A stretch of 64,000 nucleotides of DNA from Gigaspora rosea. Its lineage: Eukaryota > Glomeromycota > Glomeromycetes > Diversisporales > Gigasporaceae. Within the stretch, counting starts at the first letter, position 1. Every line of letters starts with the position of its first letter. The position numbers and the translations under genes were made by a program. A model generated the notes under the pieces. That model was not told the DNA's origin. It saw only the letters and a program-made list of their open reading frames with translations, and ran no database searches. Shown here piece by piece: positions 1-12,290 of the stretch. The DNA is taken from positions 342,392 through 406,391 of the forward strand of contig QKWP01000231.1 of the NCBI GenBank assembly GCA_003550325.1, in the 5' to 3' direction.

Positions 1-910
1 AAAAAAAAAAACAAATCGATAAAGAACTTCGAACTACTTAAAGGGCAAACTACTTAAAGGGTTATAATTCTCTACCCAAACCAAATTATCCTAATCGATA
101 GGATTATAACCACCAAGAGTTTCGCTAGTGCCTTAACCTTCACAACTACAAAAAGATGTGTTTGCTTATCACATAATTTCCAAAATGAACCTCTGGTAAA
201 ACCATCTCTAGTTCCTTGAAGTGGAAGCCGTTTCGACATCCCAAAGAAGAACCCACCGAAAAAACGACGAATTTTTAGAAGGAACCCACTGAAAAATTAC
301 GAAAAATCACGATGAACCTATCGAAATAATTCACCGAAAAACAACAAATACTTGCCAGAAGGACTACGAGTTTACTGAAAGCACAACAAAAAAAAAACTA
401 CGAAGAATCAAACTTAAAAAAAAAACCCCCTAGACACCAAAAAATAAAAAACGGCATACCGAGCTTCTCGAATTGCACGACTTCGTAACTTCTACGACTC
501 CAAGGCTTCAACGATGGCTCCAAGACTTCAACGGCAGCTCCAATGATAACTCCAAGGCTCCAACGACGACTCCAATGACGGCTCCAATAACGGCTCCGGC
601 GACAACTCTTAAAGAGAAGAAAAAAAACAAAGCTTGTTATTAAAAAATCAAAATAAAAAAAACCAAGCGCTAAAAAAAAAAAACCAAGCGCTAAATAAAA
701 AAAAACAAGCACAAAAAAAAAAAAAAACAATGATTATCAAAAGGATAATTATTGTTTATATATGATTGCCGATCTTAAAAATAATTGGCTANAAAAAAAC
801 AATGATTATCAAAAGGATAATTATTGTTTATATATGATTGCCGATCTTAAAAATAATTGGCTAATCATATAGGGTCGCTATGGCGACGGGTCGCCATTTA
901 TAATTTTCCT
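1..910 (+). repeat. Minisatellite-bearing repeat element, copy 1
   Basis: Positions 480-605 are built from 12-bp units resembling GGCTCCAACGAC, which in one frame read as Asp/Asn/Ser/Gly-rich peptide. A distinctive tail follows at about 740-905, containing GATTGCCGATCTTAAAA, a GATTGGCTAATCATATAGG-type stretch and GGTCGCTATGGCGACGGG. The same order, 12-bp repeat then this tail, recurs at 36340-37235, so both are copies of one dispersed element. The first 400 bases are A-rich; scattered Glu/Pro/Thr/Lys-rich codon runs (for example EEPTEKTT) hint at decayed coding sequence, but no intact frame exists. The minus-strand reading frame over 398-730 is a low-complexity shadow. The window start truncates the left side. 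Confidence 0.55.
721..863. repeat. Exact 71-bp duplication across an N (assembly join)
   Basis: Bases 721-791 are repeated without change at 793-863, separated by a single N at 792. An exact repeat hinged on one ambiguous base is what an unmerged contig overlap looks like. The duplicated stretch is part of the tail of the 1-910 repeat element. Confidence 0.85.
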
Positions 911-1239
911 TTTTAATTTAATATAATTATTAGGTTACCGGATTGATAAAAATAAAATTTTTTTGATTATTTTATTGATAAAATAAAAAAATTTATTAAT
1001 AGTAACTTTTTTTAAAAATATTTACTATATAATTTACTATAGTAATTTATATATACATGTATAAAGTAAAAAAATCAAATTATCATGCTTTAAAGCTAAA
1101 TTTCTTCATATCCAGTGATTCAATTTTGCTCAAATTTTAACCAACCTTCATCATATGCACATTAATGCACTTGCATAGTACAAGCTCATACAACTGCATA
1201 TTGGTTGCGAAATTATTTAAAATATCTTTTTTTTTAAAA
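911..1239. other. AT-rich spacer, nothing recognised
   Basis: I see no reading frame, hairpin or known repeat here beyond general A/T richness. Confidence 0.5.
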
Positions 1240-1830
1240 TTTTTTTTTCTTTTTTTTCAAATACAGTGAATTGTATATACTTAATTATTAAAATAAAACA
1301 ATATTAAGACAATGAAAATAATATAATAAATTAGATTAAAACTTCATTTATTTGATACTAAAAAATTTTTAATAATTAATCAAGAATAAAAAAAAACTTA
1401 TCCTGATTGTCAAAATTATGAAATTTTTTGAGGAGCAAATCTTTTCGTACTGGCCCATATTAATTTTTTGTTTTTTTTTTATTTATTTTAATTTTTTTTA
1501 TTTAAAAATTTTTTTTAAATTTTTTTTTATTTTTATTATTAATTTTTTAATTTTATTTAATTCTTTTTTAATTTTTTCTTTTTTTATTTATTTTATCTTA
1601 TTTTATTTATAATATTTTTCAATTTTTTTATTTTATTTGTTTTCTTTTTTTTTATTATTTTATTTTTTTTTTTTTTTTTATTTATTTTATCTTATTTTAT
1701 TTATAATATTTTTCAATTTTTTTATTTTATTTGTTTTCTTTTTTTTTATTATTTTATTATTTTTTTGTTTTTTATTTTTTATTTTATTTTTAAATTATTT
1801 AATTTATTTATTATATATTAAATTATTTTT
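1230..1830. repeat. T-rich low-complexity tract with a 94-bp tandem duplication
   Basis: The plus strand is almost pure T/A. A block around TTTATCTTATTTTATTTATA at about 1592 recurs 94 bases later (about 1686) with the following TTTCAA and TTTGTTTTC landmarks in the same order, so 1584-1770 is a two-copy tandem duplication. The Phe/Ile/Leu-only reading frames over this tract are composition artefacts. Confidence 0.7.
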
Positions 1831-1879
1831 AAATATGTACATTATGGTACATTATATTTTATTTTATTTTTTTTTAATA

Positions 1880-2105
1880 AGTATCCGTAAGCCCTTTGTA
1901 CTAAATTTAGTACAGTTTAAAAAAATTATTTTACAATAATAAAAAATAATTTTTACTTAAAACTTTGCTAAAATATACTTTAATACTAATATTTTTTTTC
2001 ATTCAAAATTTTAGTATAAGTTACATATAAAAATTTTGTATAAATTAACTTTAACCAAAACTTATATTTCACCAAATTTGCTGTACTAAAGTTAGTACAG
2101 TAGAA
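1880..2105. repeat. Pair of GTACTAAATTTAGTAC-type palindromes
   Basis: A perfect 16-bp palindrome GTACTAAATTTAGTAC lies near 1899-1914, next to GTATCCGTAAGC. A one-base variant (GTACTAAAGTTAGTAC) lies near 2083-2098. The same palindrome with an inverted GTATCCATAAGC flank recurs near 6204-6230. These may be terminal repeats of a small element, but TSDs were not identifiable. Confidence 0.4.
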
Positions 2106-2146
2106 AAAAAATAATTAAAAATACAAATTTATAATATAATAAGGGT

Positions 2147-2427
2147 TTTATAATTTATTGCACCTGCAATACATTGCACCCCTTCTATTAATTAAAAATT
2201 TTGCCTATGAAACCACCTTTGGAGTTCTAATAAAAAATACTCCTTGTGAAATTTTGGCATAAACTATACCCCTGCTTTATCCCAGACCTTAACCCTAAGT
2301 CTAATATTAATTAAATTTTATTTTTTGCTTTGATAAAAATTTCTATAATTGTTTGTTACACAAAATCGATGATCCATATAGTTATAATAGGGAGTGCAAT
2401 ATATTGCACCATGCAATAAATTATAAA
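2147..2427. mobile_element. MITE with about 45-bp terminal inverted repeats
   Basis: The left end (TTTATAATTTATTGCACC, then a second TTGCACCCC block) matches the reverse complement of the right end (GGAGTGCAATATATTGCACC, then GCAATAAATTATAAA) with few mismatches. The interior carries CTTAACCCTAAG and a segment beginning TTGCCTATGAAACCACCTTTG that resembles the interior of the MITE at 43964-44195, although the two elements have different termini. The right part of this element appears again at 3189-3425 because of the false duplication. No coding capacity. Confidence 0.65.
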
Positions 2428-4185
2428 TTCCATATAATAATAAAAATAATAAAAATCAGCCCAATTTAAATACTGGCCCTCTTCATATCACACTGAATTA
2501 ATTTCAATTCTATCTGCTATTGCTACTGTACCACGAAACTCTACTATTCAAATTTTTACAATTCACAATCAGTTATATCAAACTTACATTCCTTAATCCA
2601 AACTCTCCTAAAAAATTCAAATTTACTGCATGGCCTATGGCATGCACTCCTTAATGTTATTAAATTTTTTAATATTCAACTCATACTATACAAAGTTCAG
2701 GCCCATTCTGATAACCCTTTTAATAATCGTGCTGATCAACTCACCAATCAACATATCGCTGCTTCTTTTCTTAACTTTAACTATACCAACTCCTATATCC
2801 CTTTCCATACTCTATATTGGGAAAATACCCAAGTTTTACAACCTATACGAAGATTTATTAAAAATATTTGCAAAGCTTACATCATAGCTTTATGGTCCTC
2901 TCAGCAACGTACAAATGAATGATCACACTTCACTCACTATTTTGATTGGAACTCCACTTGGTTATATTTCAATAATAATCAAAAGGCTTTAAATAATATT
3001 ACCAACTTCAAACTTAACAACCTTAAAGCTTTCAAAATTAAATTATTTTTAAATGAACTACCTTCATACTCTCACTTTCACTCAATTTATTCTAACCTAT
3101 TTCCAAATACCAACTGCTTTATATGCAACACTCCTGACTCCCCTAATCACTGGCTTTTTTGTTCTGGTACAAACAATATTAACCAGANATTAAAAATTTT
3201 GCCTATGAAACCACCTTTGGAGTTCTAATAAAAAATACTCCTTGTGAAATTTTGGCATAAACTATACCCCTGCTTTATCCCAGACCTTAACCCTAAGTCT
3301 AATATTAATTAAATTTTATTTTTTGCTTTGATAAAAATTTCTATAATTGTTTGTTACACAAAATCGATGATCCATATAGTTATAATAGGGAGTGCAATAT
3401 ATTGCACCATGCAATAAATTATAAATTCCATATAATAATAAAAATAATAAAAATCAGCCCAATTTAAATACTGGCCCTCTTCATATCACACTGAATTAAT
3501 TTCAATTCTATCTGCTATTGCTACTGTACCACGAAACTCTACTATTCAAATTTTTACAATTCACAATCAGTTATATCAAACTTACATTCCTTAATCCAAA
3601 CTCTCCTAAAAAATTCAAATTTACTGCATGGCCTATGGCATGCACTCCTTAATGTTATTAAATTTTTTAATATTCAACTCATACTATACAAAGTTCAGGC
3701 CCATTCTGATAACCCTTTTAATAATCGTGCTGATCAACTCACCAATCAACATATCGCTGCTTCTTTTCTTAACTTTAACTATACCAACTCCTATATCCCT
3801 TTCCATACTCTATATTGGGAAAATACCCAAGTTTTACAACCTATACGAAGATTTATTAAAAATATTTGCAAAGCTTACATCATAGCTTTATGGTCCTCTC
3901 AGCAACGTACAAATGAATGATCACACTTCACTCACTATTTTGATTGGAACTCCACTTGGTTATATTTCAATAATAATCAAAAGGCTTTAAATAATATTAC
4001 CAACTTCAAACTTAACAACCTTAAAGCTTTCAAAATTAAATTATTTTTAAATGAACTACCTTCATACTCTCACTTTCACTCAATTTATTCTAACCTATTT
4101 CCAAATACCAACTGCTTTATATGCAACACTCCTGACTCCCCTAATCACTGGCTTTTTTGTTCTGGTACAAACAATATTAACCAGA
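2191..4185. repeat. Exact 997-bp duplication across an N (assembly join)
   Basis: Bases 2191-3187 and 3189-4185 appear identical and are separated by one N at 3188; the offset of 998 holds for every landmark checked, including the small reading frames at 2630 and 3628. This is most simply an unmerged contig overlap. The underlying locus should be about 1 kb shorter than shown, and the repeat should not be read as a biological tandem duplication. Confidence 0.85.
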
Positions 4186-4693
4186 TTATTTTTATTGCTA
4201 TTACTAATACTATTAATTCTACAGATTTAGACCTTCCTTCAAATACCATATCTCAACTTATTCAAACTATTTATAATCACTCAGCCTTTTACTTATCACC
4301 AGATCTACTTTCTCCTCATTATATTTAAACTACACTTAAAGGCTTAATTCCTTCTCATCTTATTCAAGATCTTAGACCCTTTCACTTTCTTCCTAAATTA
4401 GCTTCACAAATTATTATAAAAATTCTTCTTTAAGTCTCTGAATTATTCTATGAGCAATTGTGGAAGCCTTACTGTTCCCAATTTGCTCTATAGCAAAAAA
4501 CTAATAATATTACTTATCCTTCTTCTACTACTCCTAATATATCACAAATCAAAAAGCAACTATTTTTACACAGAACATTTACATATAGTTGTCCTTGTGG
4601 CCAACCTGATCAACTCCATATTAACCCAAATTCATGTCCACCTATTGGTATTAGTTCTTGGGCTGTCCACTAGGTTAAATATAGTTCTCCTAT
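2470..4693 (+). pseudogene. Degenerate LINE ORF2 tail: RNase H and zinc-binding C-terminus
   Basis: Reading across frameshifts gives an RNase H domain. A TELISILSA segment carries the usual catalytic Glu. The following IFTIHNQ segment lacks the Asp expected in an FTDNQ-like motif. KVQAHSDNPFNNRADQLTN carries the conserved His and last Asp. Downstream, FDWNSTW, a CFIC-(X8)-H-(X3)-C zinc knuckle, QLWKPYCSQFAL and a Cys/His-rich CPCGQP end are seen. This order is the 3' part of an RNase H-bearing non-LTR retrotransposon. Several frameshifts and in-frame stops are present and no RT domain remains, so it is dead and 5'-truncated. The apparent repeat of its first half (3189-4185) is the assembly duplication. 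The small hydrophobic reading frames at 2630, 3628 and 4450 are out of frame with it. Confidence 0.7.
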
Positions 4694-5067
4694 AAATTTT
4701 ATTTTAACTTTATCAAACTAGGTGAGTCTTGACTACTCTAGTAGGTTTAGGTCGCAAATTAATTAGTTTGAGATTCAATTCTTGCATGCAATTTAAATTT
4801 TGTATTTATACAAAGAAGTATACCATGTAGTAGCTTTTCTAAATTGCTAATAAAGATATAAGCAAAACCTTAGCTTAATAACAAAAAAAAAATAATAAAA
4901 AAATAAAAATAATAAAAATATAAATTATTTTTAATTTATATTTGATTTTAAAAGTATAAAAAAAATTATTAAAATAAAATTACTAAATTTTTATAAGGTG
5001 ATACAAATCCAAAAATGGTTAATTTACTTATAATTTTATAGTAAATTAATAGTAAACTAATAGTAAA
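4694..5067. other. AT-rich spacer
   Basis: Short A-rich runs only; no gene or clear repeat seen. Confidence 0.5.
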
Positions 5068-5437
5068 TTTATATAGTGCACCAAGTCATTTCACATCAAA
5101 TGCGCCAAATTTGGGTATATATAAATGCTTTTTAGCCAATTAGAATGCGTTATATACTAATTCTGATTGGATAAAAAAAAATATAAAAAAAAATTTTTAA
5201 ATTTTTTTATATTAAACACCAAAATTTTGAAAGCATAATAGCTTTAAACACTTATAACTTTAATTTATAAACTTTTTTAAATATTCTAACCAATAATTTG
5301 GAAAGTACAGTACTAATGAAAAAGAATAGTTTTTATTGGTTACATTTTTAAAAATATTTAAAACTTAAGATTTTATAGATTTATTAAAATATATGTGAAT
5401 TTTTTGATGAGAAATAACTTGGCACACCATAGTAAAT
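5068..5437. mobile_element. Probable MITE, imperfect TIRs
   Basis: TTTATATAGTGCACCAAGTC and a following CATCAAA at the left end match, with a few mismatches and one gap, the reverse complement of the right end (TTTGATGAGAAATAACTTGG then CACACCATAGTAAA). The interior is AT-rich and non-coding. I could not fix a TSD. Confidence 0.5.
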
Positions 5438-7727
5438 TCAATTTAAGAGAGTAAAAATAAATTAATATTAATAAATTTTACTAAGCCAATATAGATTAAA
5501 TTTTAACCAATTATAAAGCTAGCTTTTCTGATTATAGTAAAAATAAATTTATTAAAATTAACTAAAAATTTTATTAAAATTTATAGATTTTAGTTTTTAT
5601 AATTATATATTTTTTTTAAATCTATATATATATATATATACGTATATATGTATGAACTAAATATAAAAATCTCTGTAACTCAGTGAGTTTTTGGTCAAAT
5701 TTAATAATTTTATGATTATTAGAATCAGAAAAACTAGCTCTACAAAATTAAAAAAATTTATAACTATTATATTAATAAAATATTTTGATAATTATAAATT
5801 AGTTTAAACCTTTAAAAATTAATTAAATTTTTTAATAAAAATTTTTAGTTTAAAAATTTAATTTTATTATAAATTATTATAAAATATTAAAAATATTTTA
5901 CAAAAAAAATTAATTTATATTAAATATTTTATATTAAAAATAGTTTTATTAAAATTTAATAATAAAATTTTTAAATTTTATTATAAGTAAATTTTGTATT
6001 AGAATTTAATAATTTTTTATTTTTAAATTTATTTTTGGGTTAATAAATCATAATAAATATAAATTTTATCAAAAAGATATGCTTCTAAAATTACAAGTAG
6101 GTTAAATAAATATATATTTATCTATTATAAAAATTTGATATAAGGTTAATAATCAAATTTTTTCTAAATTTCAGTTTTTTAACTGTACTAAATTAAGCTT
6201 TTTGTACTAAATTTAGTACAGCTTATGGATACCCATTAATTTAAATATTTTTGTTTAATTTTTTTTTATTATCAATTTTAACGTTATTTTTTTTAATTTA
6301 TTTTAAGTTTTTTTATTTAATTTATTTTATTTGTATTTATTTTTATAAATTATTTTTTTATTTATTTAAATAAGCAGCAGTAATCACTGGTTATATAAGC
6401 GGTATAAAGATAAGCTAATTTGATTTTTTTTCTTTTTTTACTAATATTTATAATATATATTTAGTTTATTGTGTGCTTTTTTCGTCGTTGGTAGGAACAA
6501 TATTATTTACAAAAAGGAAGTGCTTTAGAAATCCAAACCTGAAAGTTAAAAAAAGATAAAGCCTTGTGTTGGTAGAAGTTTTAGGGATGTGCCATCCAGT
6601 TCTTTTGCTATTTGTACCATGCCAAATAAGTTTCTAGTTTATTTATTTATTTATGATTACTTTTTAGTATATTTATGTTAATATTTTTAGCAAGTCAACC
6701 CAGTCAATATATAGGTGATTTTGAAGTAATTTACTTATAACTAACCAAATTTATTGCCTATTTTTTATATTGGTATTTAGATTATTAAATCAAGCAAAAG
6801 AAAGTTATTAAATTTGGAGCATTCTTTTTTATTATTTCCATGCTATAATAATTCAGCAATTACTATTTATTTTCATATATGTATGTGTCTAAGATATGCT
6901 CCAATTTTGTTAACAATTGTTTTGCAAACAAAGTAGACTGATTTAAGTTAGAATTGGCCTGACTTATAGTTTAGTGCTGGTTAAATTTAGATTGTTGGCG
7001 AAATGATGATTAGCAAGTTCTATTAAAGATATTATATTATAAAAATTACTAAATTTAAATACCGTTATAAATTTATTAAACAAATATTGAAATAACTATT
7101 AAAATAACCTTTGTTATAGTTGGTAGCTAAGCTTGTTATTTTAAATGATATTTTTTTATAAATTTGTTAATGAAAGCTATAAAAATAAAATCTAAATATT
7201 AAGACCTGAACCTGAACAGTTCCTGTTCTATAGTGTAATTCAAATTATATTTTATATCAAAACTATGATCAATATAATCAGTTCTTAAGATAATATCTAG
7301 TTAGAAAATAAAATAAAGTAAAATAATCCTCTTTACATTTCTAAATAAAATTTAAATACCATTTGGCTATTATCAAGAAACTATATTAAAATATATAAAC
7401 AAAAACTTCTAAGCAATAATTGGGTTTGAACATGTCTAAAAAGTGAATTTAGTTTAGATCTTTAAATGGGTTATAACAATTCCAACTATATTCAATAAAA
7501 TAGATTAATGAAAATAATTAAATACTAAATGTAAAAGTTAAAGTATCTTGGCTCTGAATTTATGCAGATAATAATATGAATTCCAACTATCAAATTTCAA
7601 GTTGGATTTTATCAATGGTCTTAAACCACCATTCAAAATTTTCAAAATAAGATACTTTAAAGGTTTTGTATCAAAGGAAAAAATATAAATAGTATAAAAA
7701 TATGAAATAACAAAATTTTTTTGTTAT
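5438..7727. other. AT-rich spacer
   Basis: No credible coding frame. It contains a short TA microsatellite near 5622-5640 and the GTACTAAATTTAGTAC palindrome near 6204-6219, flanked by GCTTATGGATACCC, the inverted counterpart of the block at 1880. The rest is long A/T runs. Confidence 0.5.
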
Positions 7728-7748
7728 AATAAAGAATACTAATTATAT

Positions 7749-8640
7749 ACGAGCAGTCTGTGCAGAATGTGTCTAAGAGAAACAAAAACTCTAGATCATA
7801 TTGTAGAATGTGAGGTTTTGCAAAGAATATAGCATAATGCAAAAAACAAGATAGTGACAAAAATTATTAAAAGCTATAGGATCCAAAGCTTTGGTGGACC
7901 TAACCTTATGCATACTAGGTTAAGATACATTCTGTTTGAGGAGTCAACTGAGGAAAACAGTGTTATGAAAAAAAGAAAGAATCTTGTCAAAGGTCTCTTA
8001 AGCAAGGAAATGCTACAGGATTTCAACAGAAATTTGGAACTCAAAAGTAGTCAAATTAGCAAGCTCTGCACCAGGTTAACCAATAGTTTCTGAAAAGTCA
8101 TCTACGAAAGAATCAAATATGAAATAGTGAATGAATGGGAAGAAACACAAAATATTATCACAAAAGTAAAGCAGAAAAGAAAAGATGATCAACATGGATG
8201 TTCAGAGAGGAAAAAGAAAGTAAGATTAGGGCAAAGGAAGCTCGAGGAAAAAGAAAATAGGTCTAGTCAAAAGGTTGAACTGATAAGGAAGAAAAGTAAA
8301 GTTCTGAGAAAAGCACTAAATATAGTTAAGAATATTGTATATAATAATATAAAACCAGCATGGTCCTCAGTTATAGGAGCATGTATAAAAGATAGAAAGT
8401 AATAGGTTAAAAATAAAATGGTTAACAACTACTAGTCAGTAATTTGAAGGAGTACTTCCTAACAACTCAGAGAGCCAATGAGAAAACAAAGTATTGTCAA
8501 GACAGGTTACATTTGGGCACTTTTGTAGAAGCTGAGCGAATTTTTATTATAAATAGAATAGTTTAGATAACATATTAATGTTGTATAAAAGAGGCAATTG
8601 CTAATGTTCTTGTTATAAAGATAATATCTGTTAAAAAAAA
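7749..8640 (+). mobile_element. 5'-truncated LINE insertion with perfect 21-bp TSD and poly-A tail
   Basis: The 21 bases at 7728-7748 (beginning AATAAAGAATACTAA) recur exactly at 8641-8661, and the inserted sequence ends in an A-run at 8633-8642. This is the signature of target-primed reverse transcription. The 892-bp insert starts within ORF2. Its frame opens with a CX2CX8HX3C zinc knuckle (CRMC...HIVEC, about 7761-7812) and continues as Lys/Glu-rich C-terminal sequence to a TAA at about 8400, interrupted by a TAG near 7833 and a TGA at 8091-8093. The same knuckle spacing is present in the LINE at 9668-17622, but the 3' untranslated ends differ, so they are related families rather than copies. 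The perfect TSD argues for a fairly recent insertion. Confidence 0.85.
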
Positions 8641-8661
8641 AATAAAGAATACTAATTATAT

Positions 8662-9649
8662 TGCAAGTTATAAATGTTACTTAGAAGTGAAAACAAAGCT
8701 TATAGAATAATTTTATATTGCAAACCTCTTAATTAAATTATTACTCTGAAAAATTTTTTAATATTTCATTTGATCAGTACATACTATTTAATAATTTTTT
8801 ATTAGTAATGATATTTTTTTAAGCATAGAGAACATTCAATTCTAATGATTTCTGGAATCTACATTACACAAGTATTTATATTGCATAGAATAGTAAAACC
8901 GGAACTTCAAACTTATGAAAAAACTAGTATCGGTGCACTATTCCACTAATTGAATAACTTCTTAGTGAACGTATCTATGTAAAATCATGTTGTATTATGT
9001 TGTATCATGCTATAATGAGGAGATTTGTAATCAATAGAAATATTATATACAGACAATAACAACGCTTAATAGAAGTTTAGTGATATACCAACTTGTCATA
9101 ATATTTTTTTTCTAGATTCCTTTTAAATTCGAAAGTAGTTGAAGTTTAAGATGTGTCAAACAAACTGTAGCCAATATGAAAGAAAGAAATTACAATATTA
9201 TATTTATTCTATAATTCTTATTTGTTTTTCATATTATATATTTAATTAAAACGATATATTTCATTTAGTTTTTCATTAAGTTTATTTATTTTAAGGATTC
9301 TTTTTTTTTTAGCCCAGGTAACTTTTTGCTTTATTATTTAAGCCACAACAATTATTTGCAATTTTTTTTGTTATTTTTTCTTTAATATATCTGATTTTGT
9401 GTTTAGTTCATCCAATTCAACTGACTATTATTATTATTTTTTTATTATTTTTTATTTAGGCCACTTCGCTTAAACCAAAATGTTAAATAGAAATAGAAAT
9501 TTGATTATTGTATTAAAAACTTCTAAAATTAAAGATGGTAATAGATTTTTAGTCAAATAAATATGTTGCTTATTACTAAGCAAACTATACTTAAAATGCT
9601 GACTGGCCTGCAAATAAGTTTATATTATTTTATTATGTATATATTATTT
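8662..9649. other. AT-rich spacer, no gene seen
   Basis: No reading frame or repeat structure that I could support; T-rich runs at 9300-9450. Confidence 0.5.
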
Positions 9650-10149
9650 AATAGTATGTATAAGTATACAATCCTCAATTTCCATATTAAACAACAAATA
9701 GAACCTTATTTTTTAGCAAAATATTAAAAAGACAACAAAACCAGTGTAAAAAAATCACAAAGACTAAACTCTAGAACAGTACACCTAACAGAAAAAGTTA
9801 AACAAGACAAAAAATAGTCTAAAAGGCTACAATGAAAGCCAAAACCAAAAATATATTAGCAGAAACACAAAATGTGAGTGATATACTGAAACCCTATAGT
9901 ACAGATCACTTAGAACAAAACAATAACACAGGTTCACAAATCAGGAATAAACAACCCAAATAAGGTAGCATAATACAGAAGTATACCAAAGCAACAAACA
10001 TAAACAAAACATTAGATTAGTAAACAAATATCAAAACAAATAAACAAACATGCTTAAAACATGCAACCAAAAGTGTGCAACAAACTCAAGCAAATAAGTA
10101 GATAAATCGAAAATCATAAAATATAGTACAATACAGAGGTTTATTCAAC

Positions 10150-10905
10150 TGACAAGAACATAAAATTATGGTATCTCTTAAGGAATTACAAAATCATACT
10201 ATAAACAAGGACAAAGAAGTAGCTGACATTCTGGGAATTCTGAAATGGTATATATTATCAGACAAGCAATAGAGCTATATAACTGGGAATAGTATTAAGA
10301 AGCAGTTAGAAAAAAGAGAAAGATTAAAAAGAATGCTATTTCAAGTTTTGTAGAAAATATTGCAAAAGAAGCATTTAGTAGAAAACTAGCACTCATATTG
10401 TTAGAATCAGGAATGAAAGATTATGGAAATAAAAAAATAGAATAGCAAATTCTAGCTTTTCTAAATTGTATAGAGGAAAAGAACCAAAGCAACCAAGAGG
10501 AGGAGAGAAGAAATGTAAATAAACAGGAACCTGATCGGAAAAGAAAAGAAATAAAAATTAAAGAAGAAGAAGAAGAAAAATCTAAAAAAATAAGAAGAAG
10601 AAGAGGCAAAAAGTATAAGTAACAAAAAGGTAAAAGCATGTCAGAAATAAACCAAGAAAAGAACTTGAAGCTCTCAGCCAAAAAAATCTACTATAGAATC
10701 TGGACCTACCCAATAGAATCTCTAAAAAGCATATTCTGGAGATAGTTAAAAAATTTGAACAACCAAATAAGATATATATCTTATATAGTATAAACAACAA
10801 AACGAGAGCAGAAATAGAATAGAGCACATTAGAAGAAGAAATGGAAAAAGAATTAAAGCAAACTGGGTCTTACCTCTAAGAAATGGACAGCTTGCAAGAA
10901 TTACG
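10150..10905 (+). pseudogene. LINE ORF1-like Lys/Glu-rich region, broken
   Basis: A frame beginning MVSLKELQNHTINKDKEVA at about 10168 and its continuation in another frame (VENIAKEAFSRKLALILLES, then a long Lys/Glu/Arg run) look like the charged coiled-coil protein that precedes ORF2 in many LINEs. Several TAG codons and at least one frameshift interrupt it. No zinc knuckle or RRM was recognised, so ORF1 identity rests on position and composition only. Confidence 0.4.
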
Positions 10906-11639
10906 TCAGAAAGAAGTAAAAAATAGAGTTAGAGAAAAGACAGAGTTTTCATGCGAGAATTAGGAATCTTTCAAGATTCACAAAAGAAGTCTTACTACAA
11001 AACAATTACAAAGTATAAATGCAAAGGTAGTACATATTTTTCAAAATAAGAATGGAAACCCAAAAAGCCAAGCTGTAGTAGAATTCAAGAATGAAGAGGA
11101 TAGGGAAGCAGTCTTAAAAAAAAATGAAATATTTCAATTATATTTTGGAATAGGAGTATATATTACTTTATAGAAAGAATGACAATTATTGAATGTCACA
11201 TGTAGTAACAGCAAAAAACTCTTCAGGGACATACAACTTACAGACGAAGATAGAAAGTTCTAATAGAAAAGTATAAGAGAGAGAAAGGCCAAAAAAGAAA
11301 AAAAATACTCTAAGATATAAATAAAAAAGAGAAAAAAAAGATCAAAAAACCCAGGGTCTCAAAGAAATAGTACAGAAACTAGTAGAAGAGGTCAAAGAAA
11401 AATTATTATAGGAGCTTTCAAATAGCATAAAGCTAGAGACAGGTTTGTTTTAACACTCCTAAATTGAGTGCCACAGTTGACACAAATGTTATAGCCATAA
11501 AAAATGAGTTTAGCTCTATGGCAAAAGAAAACAAAGGCAAAAAACCTATAGTTAAGGAGAGTGTCTCAGAAGAAGAGAAGAAATTAGAGTGGTTAAAGTT
11601 AGAGTGCACAATAAAATGGAATTAAAAGAAATTTACATA

Positions 11640-12290
11640 GGTTACAAGAGTTAATTAACTTTAGTAAAAAACATAGTCTTAATATAATAGGAATTACAGT
11701 AACAAATATAAGAGAAAGGAAAGCCAAATTCATAAAAATACAAAAAAAATAGTATAGGAATTACTAGTCAAACTCAGAACAAGATAAGCACAAGGACTCA
11801 GGAGTTGGTCTTTTAGTAGATGTTCTATGGAGCATCACAAAGATAGAATGACCAAATGCCTACTTACTCAAAATAGGTTTCACCTTTAGGAAAGCAGCTA
11901 TTATATGCTGGATTATATACCTACTACCGAATAACAAGAATAAGCAGAATGAAATACAAAGAACAGTAACAAGAGATATTTGTTTAGCTAAAAAAACCAT
12001 ATCCTTTATTATAATGGGAGTTTTAATAAAATAATGGATGTAGTATTAGATACAACAAACATCACACTCAAAAAAAACAGAAAAAACTACTATTAACAGA
12101 ATGGCTAAGAAGCACAAGTTTTATAAAAGCATTTCGTTATTGCAATCCTACTCAGACTAGAACAAGAATCGACCAAATCTAAATCTCTAGCTCTCTAAAG
12201 TTAAGAGTAGGAAGAAGTGATATTGAAGATATGAGTCTTGTAATAGATAGTAATTATAACTTAGTGTAGGCAAAAATAAACACCTTAGTA
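11640..12290 (+). pseudogene. LINE APE-type endonuclease domain, broken
   Basis: ELINFSKKHSLNIIGITVTN (about 11648-11707) matches the family pattern ending GITETN, but the catalytic Glu codon reads GTA (Val) at 11699-11701. DSGVGLLVD follows near 11797. The MGDFN catalytic motif has lost its Asp: the sequence GGAG-TTTTAATAAAATAATG at about 12017 restores GDFNKIM only if one base is missing from the Asp codon. The domain would nick target DNA in an active element; here at least two catalytic residues are gone. Confidence 0.65.

Noticed and set aside
398-730. 110-codon minus-strand frame
   Set aside because: Antisense of A-runs and a 12-bp minisatellite; Phe/Leu/Arg low complexity.
1418-1939. 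Hydrophobic plus-strand frames (64 and 100 codons)
   Set aside because: Pure consequence of T-rich low complexity; Phe/Ile/Leu/Tyr only.
2191-4185. Biological tandem duplication
   Set aside because: The copies appear identical and are joined by a single N, which fits an assembly overlap better.
10421-10827. Two minus-strand frames rich in Phe, Leu and Ser
   Set aside because: Antisense of the Lys/Glu-rich LINE ORF1 region.
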